A stretch of 64,000 nucleotides of DNA from Streptomyces sp. SAI-127 (GCF_029894425.1 NZ_JARXYJ010000001.1:5828001-5892000); one strand, 5' to 3'. Counted from the first letter of the stretch, positions 51,970 to 62,200 are shown. Notes: generated by a model not told the origin, from the letters alone. Numbers and translations are program-made.

Positions 51970-52332
51970 ATGGGCATCTACGTGTCGGTCAGAGGATGGC
52001 TGGAGTGCGACGAGGAACAACTCGCCGCAGCCCAGGAGATCATCTCGTCCCACGAAGACGACCACTACTCCAACGGATGGGGCACTCCCCATCGGCACGT
52101 CAACTGGATTCATTACCTGTTCTACGGCGCCGACATCCGCGAGTCGGGTCTGGACTGGCTCGTTCGTCAGATTCGGGACATGGCGAGGATCCCGGCCAAC
52201 GAGGACGGAGACCGCGTAACAGGCCTCTTCCTCGCCAGCCATGAAGTCGACGGCACGACCGAATGGCAGGTTCGGGACGGCCAACTCTTCGTCTCGCCGA
52301 GCGACGGCAGGTACCACTACCTCAACGCATGA
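51970..52332 (+). CDS. hypothetical protein, 120 aa (possible immunity-type protein)
   Basis: ATG 51970 follows GGAGAGAGGAAAC. The chain is Trp/His/Tyr-rich and acidic (GIYVSVRGWLECDEEQLAAA, HRHVNWIHYLFYGADIRESG, and GTTEWQVRDGQLFVSPSDGR near the end), with no signal or membrane segment. The composition resembles small immunity or phage-derived proteins found in actinobacteria, but no known motif is visible. The coding frame is clear. Function unknown. Confidence 0.65.
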   Translation: MGIYVSVRGWLECDEEQLAAAQEIISSHEDDHYSNGWGTPHRHVNWIHYLFYGADIRESGLDWLVRQIRDMARIPANEDGDRVTGLFLASHEVDGTTEWQVRDGQLFVSPSDGRYHYLNA

Positions 52333-52360
52333 CCGAGCCGTTGAAGCCGGCCCGAGTGGC

Positions 52361-53494
52361 TCACTCGCCCTGTTCGTGTCCGGTGAACATGTCGATCAGG
52401 CCGTGCGGTGTGCTGTCGCCGAACATGAGGGCGTAGAGCTCGATGCCCTCGGTGGCGGTTGCGGCGCTGCGGGGGAACATGGCGCGTTCGTACTCGGTGA
52501 GCGCGGTCTCGGTGTCGTCGGGGTGGGCTGCCAGGGACTGGGCGAGCTCCGCGCCGTCGAGCATGGCGAGGTTGGCGCCCTCGCCGTTCGGGGCGGCGAC
52601 ATGGGCGGCGTCGCCGATCAGCGTCACTCCCGGCACCCGCTCCCACCGGTGTTCGACGGGCAGGGCGGCGAAGGGACGCAGTACCGGTTCGGTGTCGGCG
52701 TCGGTGATCAGCGCGGTGAGTTCCGGAGCCCAGCCGTCGAACTCCGCCGCGATGCGGGCGGTGGCCGCGGCGGAGTCGGTGAAGTCGATCGCGGCGAACC
52801 AGTCCTGCGGGCGGGCGAACATCACGTAGGTGTGCAGGTTGCCGCCCCTCTCCCGGTGCGTCACGAAGCCCTTGCCCGGCGCGAGCACGAAAAGGGCCCC
52901 GCTCCCGACCGCTTTCGCGCTGACCGGGTGCTGGGTGTCGGCGTCGTACAGGTACGCCTCGACGCAGGACATGCCGGTGTACTCGGGCCTCGCGGCGGAG
53001 AGCAGCGGCCGCACCCGTGACCAGGCACCGTCCGCGCCGACCAGCAGACCGGTGACGACGGTGCTCCCGTCGGCGAAGGTCACCTCGTGGCGGCCGTCGC
53101 CGAGCGCACGGGTGCCGCTGACCTTGTGGCCCCAGCGGACCGTCCCGGCCGGCAGCGAGTCCAGCAGGAGCTGCCGCAGCTCGCCGCGCTGCACCTCGGG
53201 ACGGTCGCCGGTGCCGTCGTCGGCCTTCTCGAACAGGAGGGTCCCGTCCAGATCGAGCAGCCGCGTCGCCTCACGCCCCTCCAGAACGAGACCGCGGAAC
53301 TCCTCCATCAGGCCCGCCGCCTCCAACGCGAGCTGGCCGTTGTAGTCATGGATGTCGAGCATCCCGCCCTGCGAACGCGCCGCCGGCGAGGACTCCGCCT
53401 CGTAGACGGTGGACGGGATGCCGTTGACGTGCAGGACGCGGGCGAGTGTCAGGCCGCCGAGTCCGGCGCCGATGATCGTGACGTGGCTGGTCAT
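52361..53494 (-). CDS. FAD-dependent monooxygenase (TetX-like)
   Basis: 377 residues of the PHBH/TetX class A flavoprotein family: HVTIIGAGLGGLTLARVL (Rossmann), RGELRQLLLDSL, LLVGADGAWSRVRPLL (DG motif), and LIGDAAHVAAPNGEGANLAM, the FAD-ribityl GD motif in the TetX-style form. It hydroxylates aromatic or tetracycline-like substrates with NADPH and O2. Whether this one degrades tetracyclines cannot be told from sequence. It is divergent from the LLM oxidoreductase at 53697, with no regulator between them. Confidence 0.9.
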   Translation of the reverse strand: MTSHVTIIGAGLGGLTLARVLHVNGIPSTVYEAESSPAARSQGGMLDIHDYNGQLALEAAGLMEEFRGLVLEGREATRLLDLDGTLLFEKADDGTGDRPEVQRGELRQLLLDSLPAGTVRWGHKVSGTRALGDGRHEVTFADGSTVVTGLLVGADGAWSRVRPLLSAARPEYTGMSCVEAYLYDADTQHPVSAKAVGSGALFVLAPGKGFVTHRERGGNLHTYVMFARPQDWFAAIDFTDSAAATARIAAEFDGWAPELTALITDADTEPVLRPFAALPVEHRWERVPGVTLIGDAAHVAAPNGEGANLAMLDGAELAQSLAAHPDDTETALTEYERAMFPRSAATATEGIELYALMFGDSTPHGLIDMFTGHEQGE

Positions 53495-53696
53495 GGTGAC
53501 TCCCGAGAGGTCGCAGGCCCGGCGGGCGGTCACCCGGCGGGATCTGCGACAAGCCTCCGGGCCCCGGCCGACACGCCGCCGACATCGGACCGACAGCCCC
53601 GACAGACGACCGACAGCGGCCGTCCTTCCGATACGCCCCACAGATGCCGACCAGTCGGTATGGACATCCCCGCCCCGGCCCGGTACAGATGCAGTC

Positions 53697-54539
53697 ATGC
53701 GAATTTCCGTGACGATCTTCCTCACCGACGAGACCATCACCCCGACCCGGATCGCCCGTGAGCTGGAGGCGCGGGGCTTCGCCGGGCTGTATCTGCCCGA
53801 GCACACCCACATCCCCGTCGAGCGGATCACCCCGTACCCGGCCGGCGGCGACCTGCCGCGTGAGTACGGCCGCACCCTCGACCCCTTCGTCGCGCTCGGC
53901 CAGGCCGCCGCCGTCACCGAGCGGCTCGGTCTCGGCACCGGCATCACGCTCGTCGCCCAGCACGACCCGATCGACCTCGCCAAGCAGATCGCGACCCTCG
54001 ACCACCTCTCCGGCGGACGGTTCACGCTCGGACTCGGGTTCGGCTGGAACGTCGAGGAAGCCGCCGACCACGGCGTCGAGTGGCGGACGCGCAGGGAGCT
54101 GGTCCGCGACCGGATGGCGCTCATGCAGGCGCTCTGGGCGGATGAACCGACCGCCTACGAGGGGCAGTTCGGGAGTGTCCGGGCCAGCCACGCCTTCCCC
54201 AAGCCCGTCCGGAAGCGGACCCTCGTGGGCGGTGCCGCAGGGCCGAAGCTGTTCTCCCACATCTGCGAGTACGCCGACGGCTGGCTGCCCATCGGCGGAC
54301 GCGGTCTGACCGAGGCCCTGCCCGTGCTGCGCACCGCCTGGACCGACGCGGGCCGCGACCCGGCCGCCCTCCAGGTCGTCCCGTACGCCGTCGTCCCCAC
54401 CCCGGGCAAGCTCGCCCACTACGCCGAGCTCGGGATCGAGGAGGTCGTGCTGCAGCTGCCCCCGGCGGGGGAGGCCGAGGTACTCAAGGTGCTTGACGAG
54501 TATGACCGTTATGTCCAGGGTGATGGTGAGGGTGTGTGA
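53697..54539 (+). CDS. LLM-class F420-dependent oxidoreductase
   Basis: 280 residues, start MRISVTIFLTDETITPTRIA. Luciferase-like barrel with LYLPEHTHIPVERITPYPAG, KQIATLDHLSGGRFTLGLGF and KRTLVGGAAGPKLFSHICEY. The length and motifs match the F420-type LLM subgroup. It is immediately upstream of fbiC (58 bp), the F420-precursor synthase, which supports F420 dependence by context. The substrate is unknown. In-frame upstream codons lie in the promoter region shared with the TetX-like gene and are unlikely to be translated. Confidence 0.9.
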   Translation: MRISVTIFLTDETITPTRIARELEARGFAGLYLPEHTHIPVERITPYPAGGDLPREYGRTLDPFVALGQAAAVTERLGLGTGITLVAQHDPIDLAKQIATLDHLSGGRFTLGLGFGWNVEEAADHGVEWRTRRELVRDRMALMQALWADEPTAYEGQFGSVRASHAFPKPVRKRTLVGGAAGPKLFSHICEYADGWLPIGGRGLTEALPVLRTAWTDAGRDPAALQVVPYAVVPTPGKLAHYAELGIEEVVLQLPPAGEAEVLKVLDEYDRYVQGDGEGV

Positions 54540-54597
54540 CGTCACCCACCTTCGGTCAGCCCCTCTGTCCTGATCACACCGCTCGTATGCTCGAAGG

Positions 54598-57210
54598 ATG
54601 ACGACTTCCGCGACCTCCGGAACCGGCCCCACCGACCGCCCCGGCGGTACCGGCCCCACCGAGAACTCCATGCGTCGCGCTCTCAAACGTGCCCGGGACG
54701 GCGTCGCCCTCGACGTCTCCGAGGCCGCGGTGCTGCTCCAGGCCCGCGGCCCGGCCCTGGACGACCTCACCGCCTCAGCCGCCCGCATCAGGGACGCGGG
54801 CCTCGCACAGGCCGGCCGCCCCGGTGTCATCACGTACTCGAAGAGCGTCTTCATCCCCCTCACCCGGCTGTGCAGGGACAAGTGCCACTACTGCACCTTC
54901 GTGACCGTGCCCGGCAAGCTCCGCCGGGCCGGCCACGGCATGTTCATGTCCCCCGACGAGGTGCTGGACGTGGCCCGCAAGGGCGCCGCGCTGGGCTGCA
55001 AGGAAGCGCTGATCACCCTCGGCGACAAGCCCGAGGACCGCTGGCCGGAGGCCAGGGAATGGCTGGACGCGCACGGTTACGACGACACCATCGCGTACGT
55101 CCGGGCCATCTCCATCCGGATCCTGGAGGAGACGGGGCTCCTGCCCCACCTCAACCCGGGCGTGCTGTCCTGGACCGACTTCCAGCGGCTGAAGCCCGTC
55201 GCCCCGAGCATGGGCATGATGCTGGAGACGACCGCCGAGCGGCTCTGGTCCGAGCCCGGCGGACCGCACTACGGCTCCCCCGACAAGGAGCCCGCCGTGC
55301 GGCTGCGGGTGCTGGAGGACGCCGGGCGTTCGTCGGTGCCTTTCACGAGCGGCATCCTCCTCGGGATCGGGGAGACGTACGAGGAGCGCGCCGAGTCCCT
55401 CTTCGCGCTCCGGCGCACAGCACGGGCGTACCACAGCGTCCAGGAACTGATCATCCAGAACTTCCGTGCCAAGCCGGACACCGCGATGCGCGGCATGCCC
55501 GACGCGGAACTGGACGAACTCGTCGCCGCGGTGGCGGTGGCCCGCCTCATCATGGGCCCGGCCGCCAACATCCAGGCCCCGCCGAACCTCGTCGACAGCG
55601 AGTACGAGCGGCTGATCGGGGCGGGGATCGACGACTGGGGCGGGGTCAGTCCGCTCACCATCGACCATGTGAACCCCGAGCGGCCCTGGCCGCAGATCGA
55701 GGAGCTCACCGAACGGTCCGCGGCGGCCGGTTTCGAGCTGCGGGAACGTCTCTGCGTGTACCCCGAGTTCGTGCAGCGCGGCGAGCCCTGGCTGGATCCG
55801 AGGCTGCGGCCGCACGTGGCGGCGCTGGCGGACCCGGAGACGGGCCTCGCCCGCCCCGACGCCCTGCCGCGGGGACTGCCCTGGCAGGAGCCGGAGGAGG
55901 TCTTCGTCCCGTCCGGCCGTACGGATCTGCACGCCACGATCGACACCGAGGGCCGTACGTCCGACCGCCGCGACGACTTCGACGAGGTCTACGGCGACTG
56001 GGGCGCCCTGCGCGAGGCGGCCGCACCCGGAATGGTGCCGGAGCGCATCGACACGGACGTACGGCAGGCGCTGCGGGTCGCCGCCGACGACCCCACGCGG
56101 CTGACCGACGCCGAGGCGCTGGCGCTGCTGCACGCGGACGGGCCCGCCCTGGACGCCCTGTGTCAAGTGGCCGACGACGTGCGCAAGTCGGTGGTCGGCG
56201 ACGACGTGACGTACATCGTCACTCGGAACATCAACTTCACCAACGTCTGCTACACGGGCTGCCGGTTCTGCGCCTTCGCCCAGCGACGCACGGACGCCGA
56301 CGCGTACACCCTGTCCCTGGATCAGGTGGCCGACCGGGCCCAACAGGCCTGGGAGGTGGGCGCGGTGGAGGTCTGTATGCAGGGCGGGATCCACCCGGAC
56401 CTGCCGGGGACGGCGTACTTCGACATCGCGAAGGCGGTGAAGGAGCGGGTCCCCGGCATGCATGTGCACGCGTTCTCGCCGATGGAGGTCGTCAACGGCG
56501 CGACCCGCACCGGCATGTCCATCCGCGAGTGGCTGACGACGGCCAAGGAGGCCGGCCTCGGCTCCATCCCCGGCACGGCCGCCGAGATCCTCGACGACGA
56601 GGTCCGCTGGGTGCTGACCAAGGGCAAGCTGCCGACGGCGACCTGGATCGAGGTGATCGAGACCGCGCACGAGGTCGGCATCAGGTCCTCGTCGACGATG
56701 ATGTACGGCCATGTGGACCAGCCGCGCCACTGGCTGGGCCACCTGCGCACACTGGCCGGAATCCAGCAACGCACGGGCGGCTTCACGGAGTTCGTGACGC
56801 TCCCCTTCATCCACACCAACGCCCCGGTGTACCTGGCCGGCATCGCCCGCCCGGGCCCGTCCATGCGGGACAACAGGGCGGTGACGGCGATGGCACGCCT
56901 GCTGCTCCACCCCTGGATCCCGAACATCCAGACCAGCTGGGTCAAGCTGGGTACGGAGGGTGCGGCGGAGATGCTCCGCTCGGGGGCGAACGACCTGGGC
57001 GGCACGCTGATGGAGGAGACGATCTCGCGGATGGCGGGTTCGTCGTACGGCTCGTACAAGTCGGTGAAGGACCTGATCGCGGTGGCGGAGGCGGCGGGCC
57101 GTCCCGCACGTCCGCGCACGACGCTGTACGGGGAGGTGTCCGAGGAGCGGCAGAAGGCGGCGCAGGTCTCCGACGGGCACCTGCCGGAGCTGCTGCCGGT
57201 GCTGGACTGA
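54598..57210 (+). CDS. fbiC: bifunctional FO synthase (CofG/CofH fusion)
   Basis: 870 residues. It condenses tyrosine with the flavin precursor 5-amino-6-ribitylamino-uracil to give FO (7,8-didemethyl-8-hydroxy-5-deazariboflavin), the chromophore of F420. There are two radical-SAM halves, each with a CX3CX2C cluster-binding motif: CRDKCHYC near residue 92 (CofG half) and CYTGCRFC near 551 (CofH half). Other FbiC landmarks are [20 protein letters not shown] and [13 protein letters not shown]. The fusion is the standard actinobacterial form. The gene makes the cofactor for the several F420-type enzymes in this window. The start has only a GAAGG directly before it. Confidence 0.97.
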   Translation: MTTSATSGTGPTDRPGGTGPTENSMRRALKRARDGVALDVSEAAVLLQARGPALDDLTASAARIRDAGLAQAGRPGVITYSKSVFIPLTRLCRDKCHYCTFVTVPGKLRRAGHGMFMSPDEVLDVARKGAALGCKEALITLGDKPEDRWPEAREWLDAHGYDDTIAYVRAISIRILEETGLLPHLNPGVLSWTDFQRLKPVAPSMGMMLETTAERLWSEPGGPHYGSPDKEPAVRLRVLEDAGRSSVPFTSGILLGIGETYEERAESLFALRRTARAYHSVQELIIQNFRAKPDTAMRGMPDAELDELVAAVAVARLIMGPAANIQAPPNLVDSEYERLIGAGIDDWGGVSPLTIDHVNPERPWPQIEELTERSAAAGFELRERLCVYPEFVQRGEPWLDPRLRPHVAALADPETGLARPDALPRGLPWQEPEEVFVPSGRTDLHATIDTEGRTSDRRDDFDEVYGDWGALREAAAPGMVPERIDTDVRQALRVAADDPTRLTDAEALALLHADGPALDALCQVADDVRKSVVGDDVTYIVTRNINFTNVCYTGCRFCAFAQRRTDADAYTLSLDQVADRAQQAWEVGAVEVCMQGGIHPDLPGTAYFDIAKAVKERVPGMHVHAFSPMEVVNGATRTGMSIREWLTTAKEAGLGSIPGTAAEILDDEVRWVLTKGKLPTATWIEVIETAHEVGIRSSSTMMYGHVDQPRHWLGHLRTLAGIQQRTGGFTEFVTLPFIHTNAPVYLAGIARPGPSMRDNRAVTAMARLLLHPWIPNIQTSWVKLGTEGAAEMLRSGANDLGGTLMEETISRMAGSSYGSYKSVKDLIAVAEAAGRPARPRTTLYGEVSEERQKAAQVSDGHLPELLPVLD

Positions 57211-57291
57211 CGGGAGAGGTGTCTCGGCGGGGGCCGGTACGATGATCCGACCCCCGTTCGACGGGGATCCTTAGCCGAGGAGATGCGTGCC

Positions 57292-57843
57292 GTGCCAGCC
57301 CCGAAGGTCTGGGTGACGGGTCTGACCGTGGGGGCGATAGCCGCCGTCGTCGCCCTGGCCGTACAGGCCGACAAGGGAACGAAGCCGACCGTGGCCGCCA
57401 CCGCCCGGCCGAGCGTCTCGGCGTCCCCGCGCGCGTCCGCGCAGCCCGAGCCGTCGGCGACCGCGGTCCCGGACGCCTCCGGGACCGGCCGCCGGATCGT
57501 CTACTCGCTCGGCGACAAGCGGGTCTGGCTGATCGACGCGAGCGAGGCGGCCCGGCGGACCTTCGCCGTCTGGCCGGGGACGGTGGACCCGGCCCCCGGC
57601 ACCTACTCGGTCTCGCTGCGCCGGGGAGATCCGACGACCGGGTCCGACGGCGTGCGGATCGAGCACATCGTGTACTTCACCGCCGTGGGCGGCGTGAACG
57701 TCGCCTTCTCCAACGCGGTGGACGGCTCCTCGCCCCCGCCCGCGAACGGCGCCCAGACCGGCGGCATCCGCATGAAGACGGCGGACGGGTCGGCACTGTG
57801 GACGTTCGGCGAGACGGGGACGAAGGTCGTCGTCGTCAACTAG
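57292..57843 (+). CDS. membrane-anchored or secreted protein, L,D-transpeptidase-like fold suspected
   Basis: 183 residues from GTG 57292, nine bases after GAGGAG; the ATG at 57283 sits on the box. It has one N-terminal hydrophobic helix (VWVTGLTVGAIAAVVALAV), a Ser/Ala/Pro linker (~25-65), then a beta domain (IVYSLGDKRVWLIDASEAAR, GTVDPAPGTYSVSLRRGD, FGETGTKVVVV). The strand order recalls L,D-transpeptidases, but the HGT...SHGC(V/I)R catalytic motif is absent, so it would be non-catalytic if related. It overlaps the convergent DUF2165 gene by eight bases. Confidence 0.65.
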   Translation: MPAPKVWVTGLTVGAIAAVVALAVQADKGTKPTVAATARPSVSASPRASAQPEPSATAVPDASGTGRRIVYSLGDKRVWLIDASEAARRTFAVWPGTVDPAPGTYSVSLRRGDPTTGSDGVRIEHIVYFTAVGGVNVAFSNAVDGSSPPPANGAQTGGIRMKTADGSALWTFGETGTKVVVVN

Positions 57844-58342
57844 CGCTGCGGTCCGGCAGATTGACCACCAGCAGCACGACCCCGCTGAGCACGAACACCC
57901 GCAGCGCCGCGTCCAGGCCGTTCCAGGTGTCCGACTGCCACATGGAGAACCACTCCCCGCCGATCGCGATGAACCCGGCGCCGAAGAGCAGCATGAGCAT
58001 GAGCAGGCCGTAGGTGGAGAAGCGCCGGGCACGCGGATCGTCCCCGCGCACCCACAGCCACGTGCCGTAGATCAGCACGAGCGCCGCGAGCGTCTCCCAG
58101 ACGATGATCGCGACGTACGCCGTGTTCTGAAGTCCCTTGCTGGTGACGGCTCTCCACATCAGATCGTCGTCCTTGAACGTCGTATCCATCGCGAGAACGT
58201 GCTGTACGAACGCCTGGTTGGTCCCGAAGTCCGTGATGTTCCCGAACGCCACGAGCGCTATGTACAGCGCGACGCTCGCGGTGAGGAGGGTGGCGGAGAG
58301 GTGGAGTGCGCTGCGTGTGGTGCGTGGGGGTGTCGATGCCAT
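57836..58342 (-). CDS. DUF2165 integral membrane protein
   Basis: 168 residues from ATG 58342; an ATG three codons earlier is too close to the GGGGAAG box. There are four hydrophobic helices: around 12-32 (LHLSATLLTASVALYIALVA), 75-97 (TAYVAIIVWETLAALVLIYG), 110-130 (LLMLMLLFGAGFIAIGGEWF) and 145-163 (ALRVFVLSGVVLLVV). The WF.MWQSD loop is a DUF2165 feature. Function unknown. It is divergent from the STAND/TPR gene, with ~90 bp between. Confidence 0.85.
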   Translation of the reverse strand: MASTPPRTTRSALHLSATLLTASVALYIALVAFGNITDFGTNQAFVQHVLAMDTTFKDDDLMWRAVTSKGLQNTAYVAIIVWETLAALVLIYGTWLWVRGDDPRARRFSTYGLLMLMLLFGAGFIAIGGEWFSMWQSDTWNGLDAALRVFVLSGVVLLVVNLPDRSAS

Positions 58343-58431
58343 GGGGGCCATCTTCCCCGCGCGGGACGGCGTGATCCAGATCGGTTGCGTCAGAATGAGA
58401 GGCGGACGGGCCGCGACGAGGGGACGGACGC

Positions 58432-61400
58432 ATGACGCAGGCGGAGCCGTCGGCGCAGGAGCTGATCCTGCGGCGCACACGGGCCGGGTTCGTGGGCCGC
58501 GAGAGCGAACGAGCCACGTTCCTGCGGAACTTCGACATCCCGGCCACCGACGCCCGGCACCGCTTCCGGTTCCACGTCCACGGCAGCGCGGGCATCGGAA
58601 AGACCTCCCTGGTCCAGGAGTTGGCGCAGCTCGCCCGTGAACGCGGGGCGCTCACCGCCTACGTCGACGACAGTGTCGGCAGCGTGCCGGAGGCGATGGA
58701 GACCCTGTGCCGTGAATTCGCCGACCAGGGACGGCGGTTGAAGGATCTGGAACGGCGCCTGGCGACCTGGCGGGAGCGGCGGCGCGAGGCGGAGGCGGCC
58801 ACCCTCGCCGCGCTCGCGCCCGAGTCCTCGACGGAGCCGGCGTCGGCCGGAAGCAGGATGGCGGTGGACGTCGGCCTGGGCGCACTGGAGGCCGCCCTGC
58901 CGGGCGTCGGCCTGGTCACCCGGGCCCTTCCCGCCGACCGGCTCGCCCAGGGGGCCGACCGGCTGCGGGCCGGCCTCGGCGCCCGCTTCCGCAACCTCGA
59001 CGACGTCGACCTGGTGCTCACCCCGGAGCGGATCCTCACCCCCGTACTGCTCGGCGAACTGAGGGCCGCCGCCTCCGCCGTACCGTGGATCGCCCTGTTC
59101 TTCGACACGTACGAGCGGACCGGCCCCTTCCTCGACCCGTGGCTGTACGACGTCCTCACCAAGCCCCGCGAGCACGGCCGGCTGCCCGCCGCCGTCGTCG
59201 TGGTTACCGCGGGGCAGCGGCCCCTGGACAGTGCCCGCTGGGGCGGCCTGGACTCGGTGGCGGAGGTGCCGCTCGCCCCCTTCACCGAGGCCGAGTCGCG
59301 CCGCCTGCTCGCCGCGCGGGGCGTCGTGGCCGAGCCGGTCGTCGAGGAGGTGCTTCGCCTGACGGGCGGCCTCCCGGTCCTCGTGTCGACGCTCGCGGCC
59401 AGACGCCCCGACGGCCCGGACGACGTGATCGACCCGAGCAAGACCGCGGTGGAACGCTTCCTGAAGCCGGAACCGGAGGCCCGCCGTAAGGTCGCCAAGG
59501 CCTGCGCGCTGCCGAGACGGCTGGACGCGGACGTCTTCCGGGTGCTCGTCGCCGCCCCCGAAGACGAACTGGACGCCCAGTACACGTGGTTGACCGGGCT
59601 GCCGTTCGTCGCACAGCGCGGGGACCGGCTCCAGTACCACGACGTCGTACGCGCGCAGATGCTCCGGCTGGAGCGGCGCCGGTCCCGGACCGAGTGGACG
59701 ACCCGGCACCGCCGGCTCGCGGAGGCGTTCGCCGAGTGGCGCGAGGACGCCGGATTCGGCCGCCGCGCCAAGGAGTTGTGGGCCGACGAGGAATGGTGCG
59801 AGCTGCGCCTGGAGGAGATGTACCACCTGCTGTGCGCCCGCCCGCCCGCGGCGCTCGCCGAGGCGCTGCGCGGGTTCGTCGTGGCCTGCCGCGAGGACGA
59901 GGTCGTCGCCCGCCGCTGGGCACGGATGCTGGAGGAGGCGGGCGACGCGGCGGACAACGCCGTACTGCGCGAGTGGGGGCGGTCGTTGGCCGCGGCGCTC
60001 GCGGACGAGGAGAGCGGGGTGACCAGGGCGACGGACCTGCTCCTGGCCCGTCCCGGTCTCGACCCGGCGGGGCGGGCGGAGGCGCACGCGCTGCGCGGCA
60101 GGGACCTGCGCAACCGCCAGGAGTACGCGCAGGCGCTCGAGGAGTACGACCGTGCGGCCGAGCTCGACCCGGACCAACCGCTGGCCCACTACGGCCGGGG
60201 CGTCACCCACCAGCTGCTGGAGGACTACCCGGCGGCCCTGGCCGCGCTCGACCGAGCCGTCGAACTGGCCCCCGACAACGGGTGGATCCTCGCCGAGCGG
60301 GCCGAGACCTACCGTCTGGCGTCCCGTCTCGAGGAGGCGGACGCCGACTTCAGCCGTGCCGTCGCCCTCGACCCCACCGACGACATCGCCCTGACCGGGC
60401 GGGCGGTGTGCCGGCACAGCATGGGCCGGCTCGACGAGTCGCTCGCCGACTTCAACCGTGCGCTGAGCATCGACCCGGAGTACCTGTGGGCGCTGGTGCG
60501 CAGGGCCCGGCTGCACCGTGCGCGGGGCGACCTGGACAAGGCGTTCGCCGACCTGGACCGGGCGGCCGCGCTCGCGCCCGAGCTGGCCTGGGTCGCGTCG
60601 GAACGCGGCGACGCGTACCGGCTCGCCGGGCGGCACGAGGAGGCGGTGGCGGAACTGGGGCGCGCGGTCACCCTGGAGCCGGGCTACGCGTCGGCGCTGG
60701 CGAGCCGCGCCCAGTCCCTGTACGAACTCGGCCGGTACGAGGCGGCGCTGGCCGACTTCGACCGGGCCGTCGAGCTGATCCCCGACTACGCCTGGGCGCT
60801 GGCGATGAGATCCCGGGTGAGGAGTCGGCTGGACGACCAGGACGGCATGTTCGAGGACCTGCGGCGGGCCGTCGGGGCGGAGCCGGACGCCCTGTGGATC
60901 CAGGCCGAGCTGGGTTGGGCGTACTGGACAGCGGGGCGGCACGACGAGGCGTCGGCCGCCCTCCAGGCTGTTCTGGCACAGGACCCCGCCCACGAGACCG
61001 CCCTGGCCGGACTGGGAGCGATCCACCACACCCGCAAGTCCTACGAGGAGGCCCTCCACCACCTGGACCGCGCCGTGGCGGCCGACCCCGAGTACGCCTG
61101 GGCCTACGGCCGGCGGGGCCGGGTGTGTCTGGCGATCGGCCGCACGGAGCAGGCTCTGTCGGACCTGGACCGCTGTGCGGCGCTGGACGCCGAGGTGACG
61201 TGGGAGCGGGGCGCGGCGATCGAGCTGCTGATGTGGTGCGGGCGAGGGGAGGAGGCGGGGGAGCGGTTGTCGGCGACCGATTCCGCGGAACTGGACGACG
61301 TCCGGGCGGAACTCCACCGCCACCACGGCGAGTGGACGCAGGCCCGCGCGCTCGCCGAGCGCCTGCGCACCACGGACCCCCTCGTCGGCACCTTCCAACT

Positions 61401-61743
61401 GGCCATGACGGTCCACTGCTCCGAAGGACCGGCCGCCGCCGAACCCCTCTGGCGCGACCTGTCCCACCTGGTCGAGCAGGACCCCGAGATGACACCCGTG
61501 ATGCGAGCCCAGGCCCACTGCTTCCTGGGCTGCGCCCTGTCCGACGACCCGACGGCGGACGCGGGCCTGTCCGAACTCCTCACCCTCACCCCGGAATGGG
61601 ACGACCTGGCGACCCTGGCCGGCATCCTCGCCGAACTCGTGACCGCTCCTGCCCCGGGCCCTCCCTCCCACGCCACCACATACCTGACAGCGGTGACCGA
61701 GGCGAGGGACGCGATTCAGGCCATGTGGGCTGCGAGGAACTGA
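58432..61743 (+). CDS. large STAND-type ATPase with TPR repeats
   Basis: 1103 residues. The N-terminal ~60-430 are an AAA/STAND NTPase: Walker A HGSAGIGKTSL near 52-62, Walker B WIALFFDTYE near 220, a sensor-like VVVVTAGQRPL near 260, and a winged-helix-like LTGGLPVLV region. Residues ~550-1000 are roughly a dozen TPRs (ALEEYDRAAELDPDQPLAHY and repeats), with a helical C-terminus. This build matches signalling NTPases that oligomerise on ligand binding, which includes several antiphage Avs-like proteins, but no effector domain (nuclease, TIR, protease) was recognised. Cytoplasmic. It could equally be a regulatory protein. There is no operon partner on its strand. Confidence 0.85.
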   Translation: MTQAEPSAQELILRRTRAGFVGRESERATFLRNFDIPATDARHRFRFHVHGSAGIGKTSLVQELAQLARERGALTAYVDDSVGSVPEAMETLCREFADQGRRLKDLERRLATWRERRREAEAATLAALAPESSTEPASAGSRMAVDVGLGALEAALPGVGLVTRALPADRLAQGADRLRAGLGARFRNLDDVDLVLTPERILTPVLLGELRAAASAVPWIALFFDTYERTGPFLDPWLYDVLTKPREHGRLPAAVVVVTAGQRPLDSARWGGLDSVAEVPLAPFTEAESRRLLAARGVVAEPVVEEVLRLTGGLPVLVSTLAARRPDGPDDVIDPSKTAVERFLKPEPEARRKVAKACALPRRLDADVFRVLVAAPEDELDAQYTWLTGLPFVAQRGDRLQYHDVVRAQMLRLERRRSRTEWTTRHRRLAEAFAEWREDAGFGRRAKELWADEEWCELRLEEMYHLLCARPPAALAEALRGFVVACREDEVVARRWARMLEEAGDAADNAVLREWGRSLAAALADEESGVTRATDLLLARPGLDPAGRAEAHALRGRDLRNRQEYAQALEEYDRAAELDPDQPLAHYGRGVTHQLLEDYPAALAALDRAVELAPDNGWILAERAETYRLASRLEEADADFSRAVALDPTDDIALTGRAVCRHSMGRLDESLADFNRALSIDPEYLWALVRRARLHRARGDLDKAFADLDRAAALAPELAWVASERGDAYRLAGRHEEAVAELGRAVTLEPGYASALASRAQSLYELGRYEAALADFDRAVELIPDYAWALAMRSRVRSRLDDQDGMFEDLRRAVGAEPDALWIQAELGWAYWTAGRHDEASAALQAVLAQDPAHETALAGLGAIHHTRKSYEEALHHLDRAVAADPEYAWAYGRRGRVCLAIGRTEQALSDLDRCAALDAEVTWERGAAIELLMWCGRGEEAGERLSATDSAELDDVRAELHRHHGEWTQARALAERLRTTDPLVGTFQLAMTVHCSEGPAAAEPLWRDLSHLVEQDPEMTPVMRAQAHCFLGCALSDDPTADAGLSELLTLTPEWDDLATLAGILAELVTAPAPGPPSHATTYLTAVTEARDAIQAMWAARN

Positions 61744-61753
61744 GGAAAGGGAG

Positions 61754-62164
61754 TCACCCCGCCCGCCCGCCGCCCCCGTCCCTGGCGTCATAAGCCCGCC
61801 GGGCCTCCTCCACCCTCTCCAGGTTCGGTGACCAATCCGCCAGTGTCGCGAACAACGGGGCCAGGCTGCGGCCCAGTTCGGTGATCTCGTACTCCACGCG
61901 GGGCGGGACCTCCGGGTGGTACGTGCGGTGGACCAGGCCGTCGCGTTCCAGTTGGCGCAGGCGCTGGGTCAGGACCTTGGGGGTGATGGTGGCGATCCGG
62001 CGTTCCACTTCCACGAAGCGCTGACGGCCGTACTCGTGGAGGGCCCAGAGGATCGGTGTGGTCCAGCGGCTGAAGACGATGTCGACGACGGGGGCGATGG
62101 GGCAGGCGTTCTCCGGAGGGACACCGGTCCTGGGCCCGCGGCCGCGCGCTGTGGTCTCCGTCAC
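61754..62164 (-). CDS. HxlR-family transcriptional regulator
   Basis: 136 residues from GTG 62164, after GGAGAGGG. Winged-helix HxlR features: CPIAPVVDIVFSRWTTPILW, then FVEVERRIATITPKVLTQRL, LRQLERDGLVHRTYHPEVPP and RVEYEITELGRSL. HxlR proteins respond to electrophiles, quinones or redox stress and usually repress a divergent reductase. Here the divergent gene is an NmrA-type NAD(P)-binding protein, 123 bp away, with an inverted repeat between. Confidence 0.93.
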   Translation of the reverse strand: MTETTARGRGPRTGVPPENACPIAPVVDIVFSRWTTPILWALHEYGRQRFVEVERRIATITPKVLTQRLRQLERDGLVHRTYHPEVPPRVEYEITELGRSLAPLFATLADWSPNLERVEEARRAYDARDGGGGRAG

Positions 62165-62200
62165 ATCAACCCTCTCCGTCCATTACTTTCCTCTAGGTAC

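Noticed and set aside
54775..57180. Long minus-strand open frame opposite fbiC
   Set aside because: Shadow frame. The plus strand carries both radical-SAM motifs and the full FbiC length.
58376..58400. Possible regulon palindrome before the STAND ATPase (GCGTCAGAAT)
   Set aside because: Only the right half matches. The left half reads ATCGGTTG and shows no symmetry.
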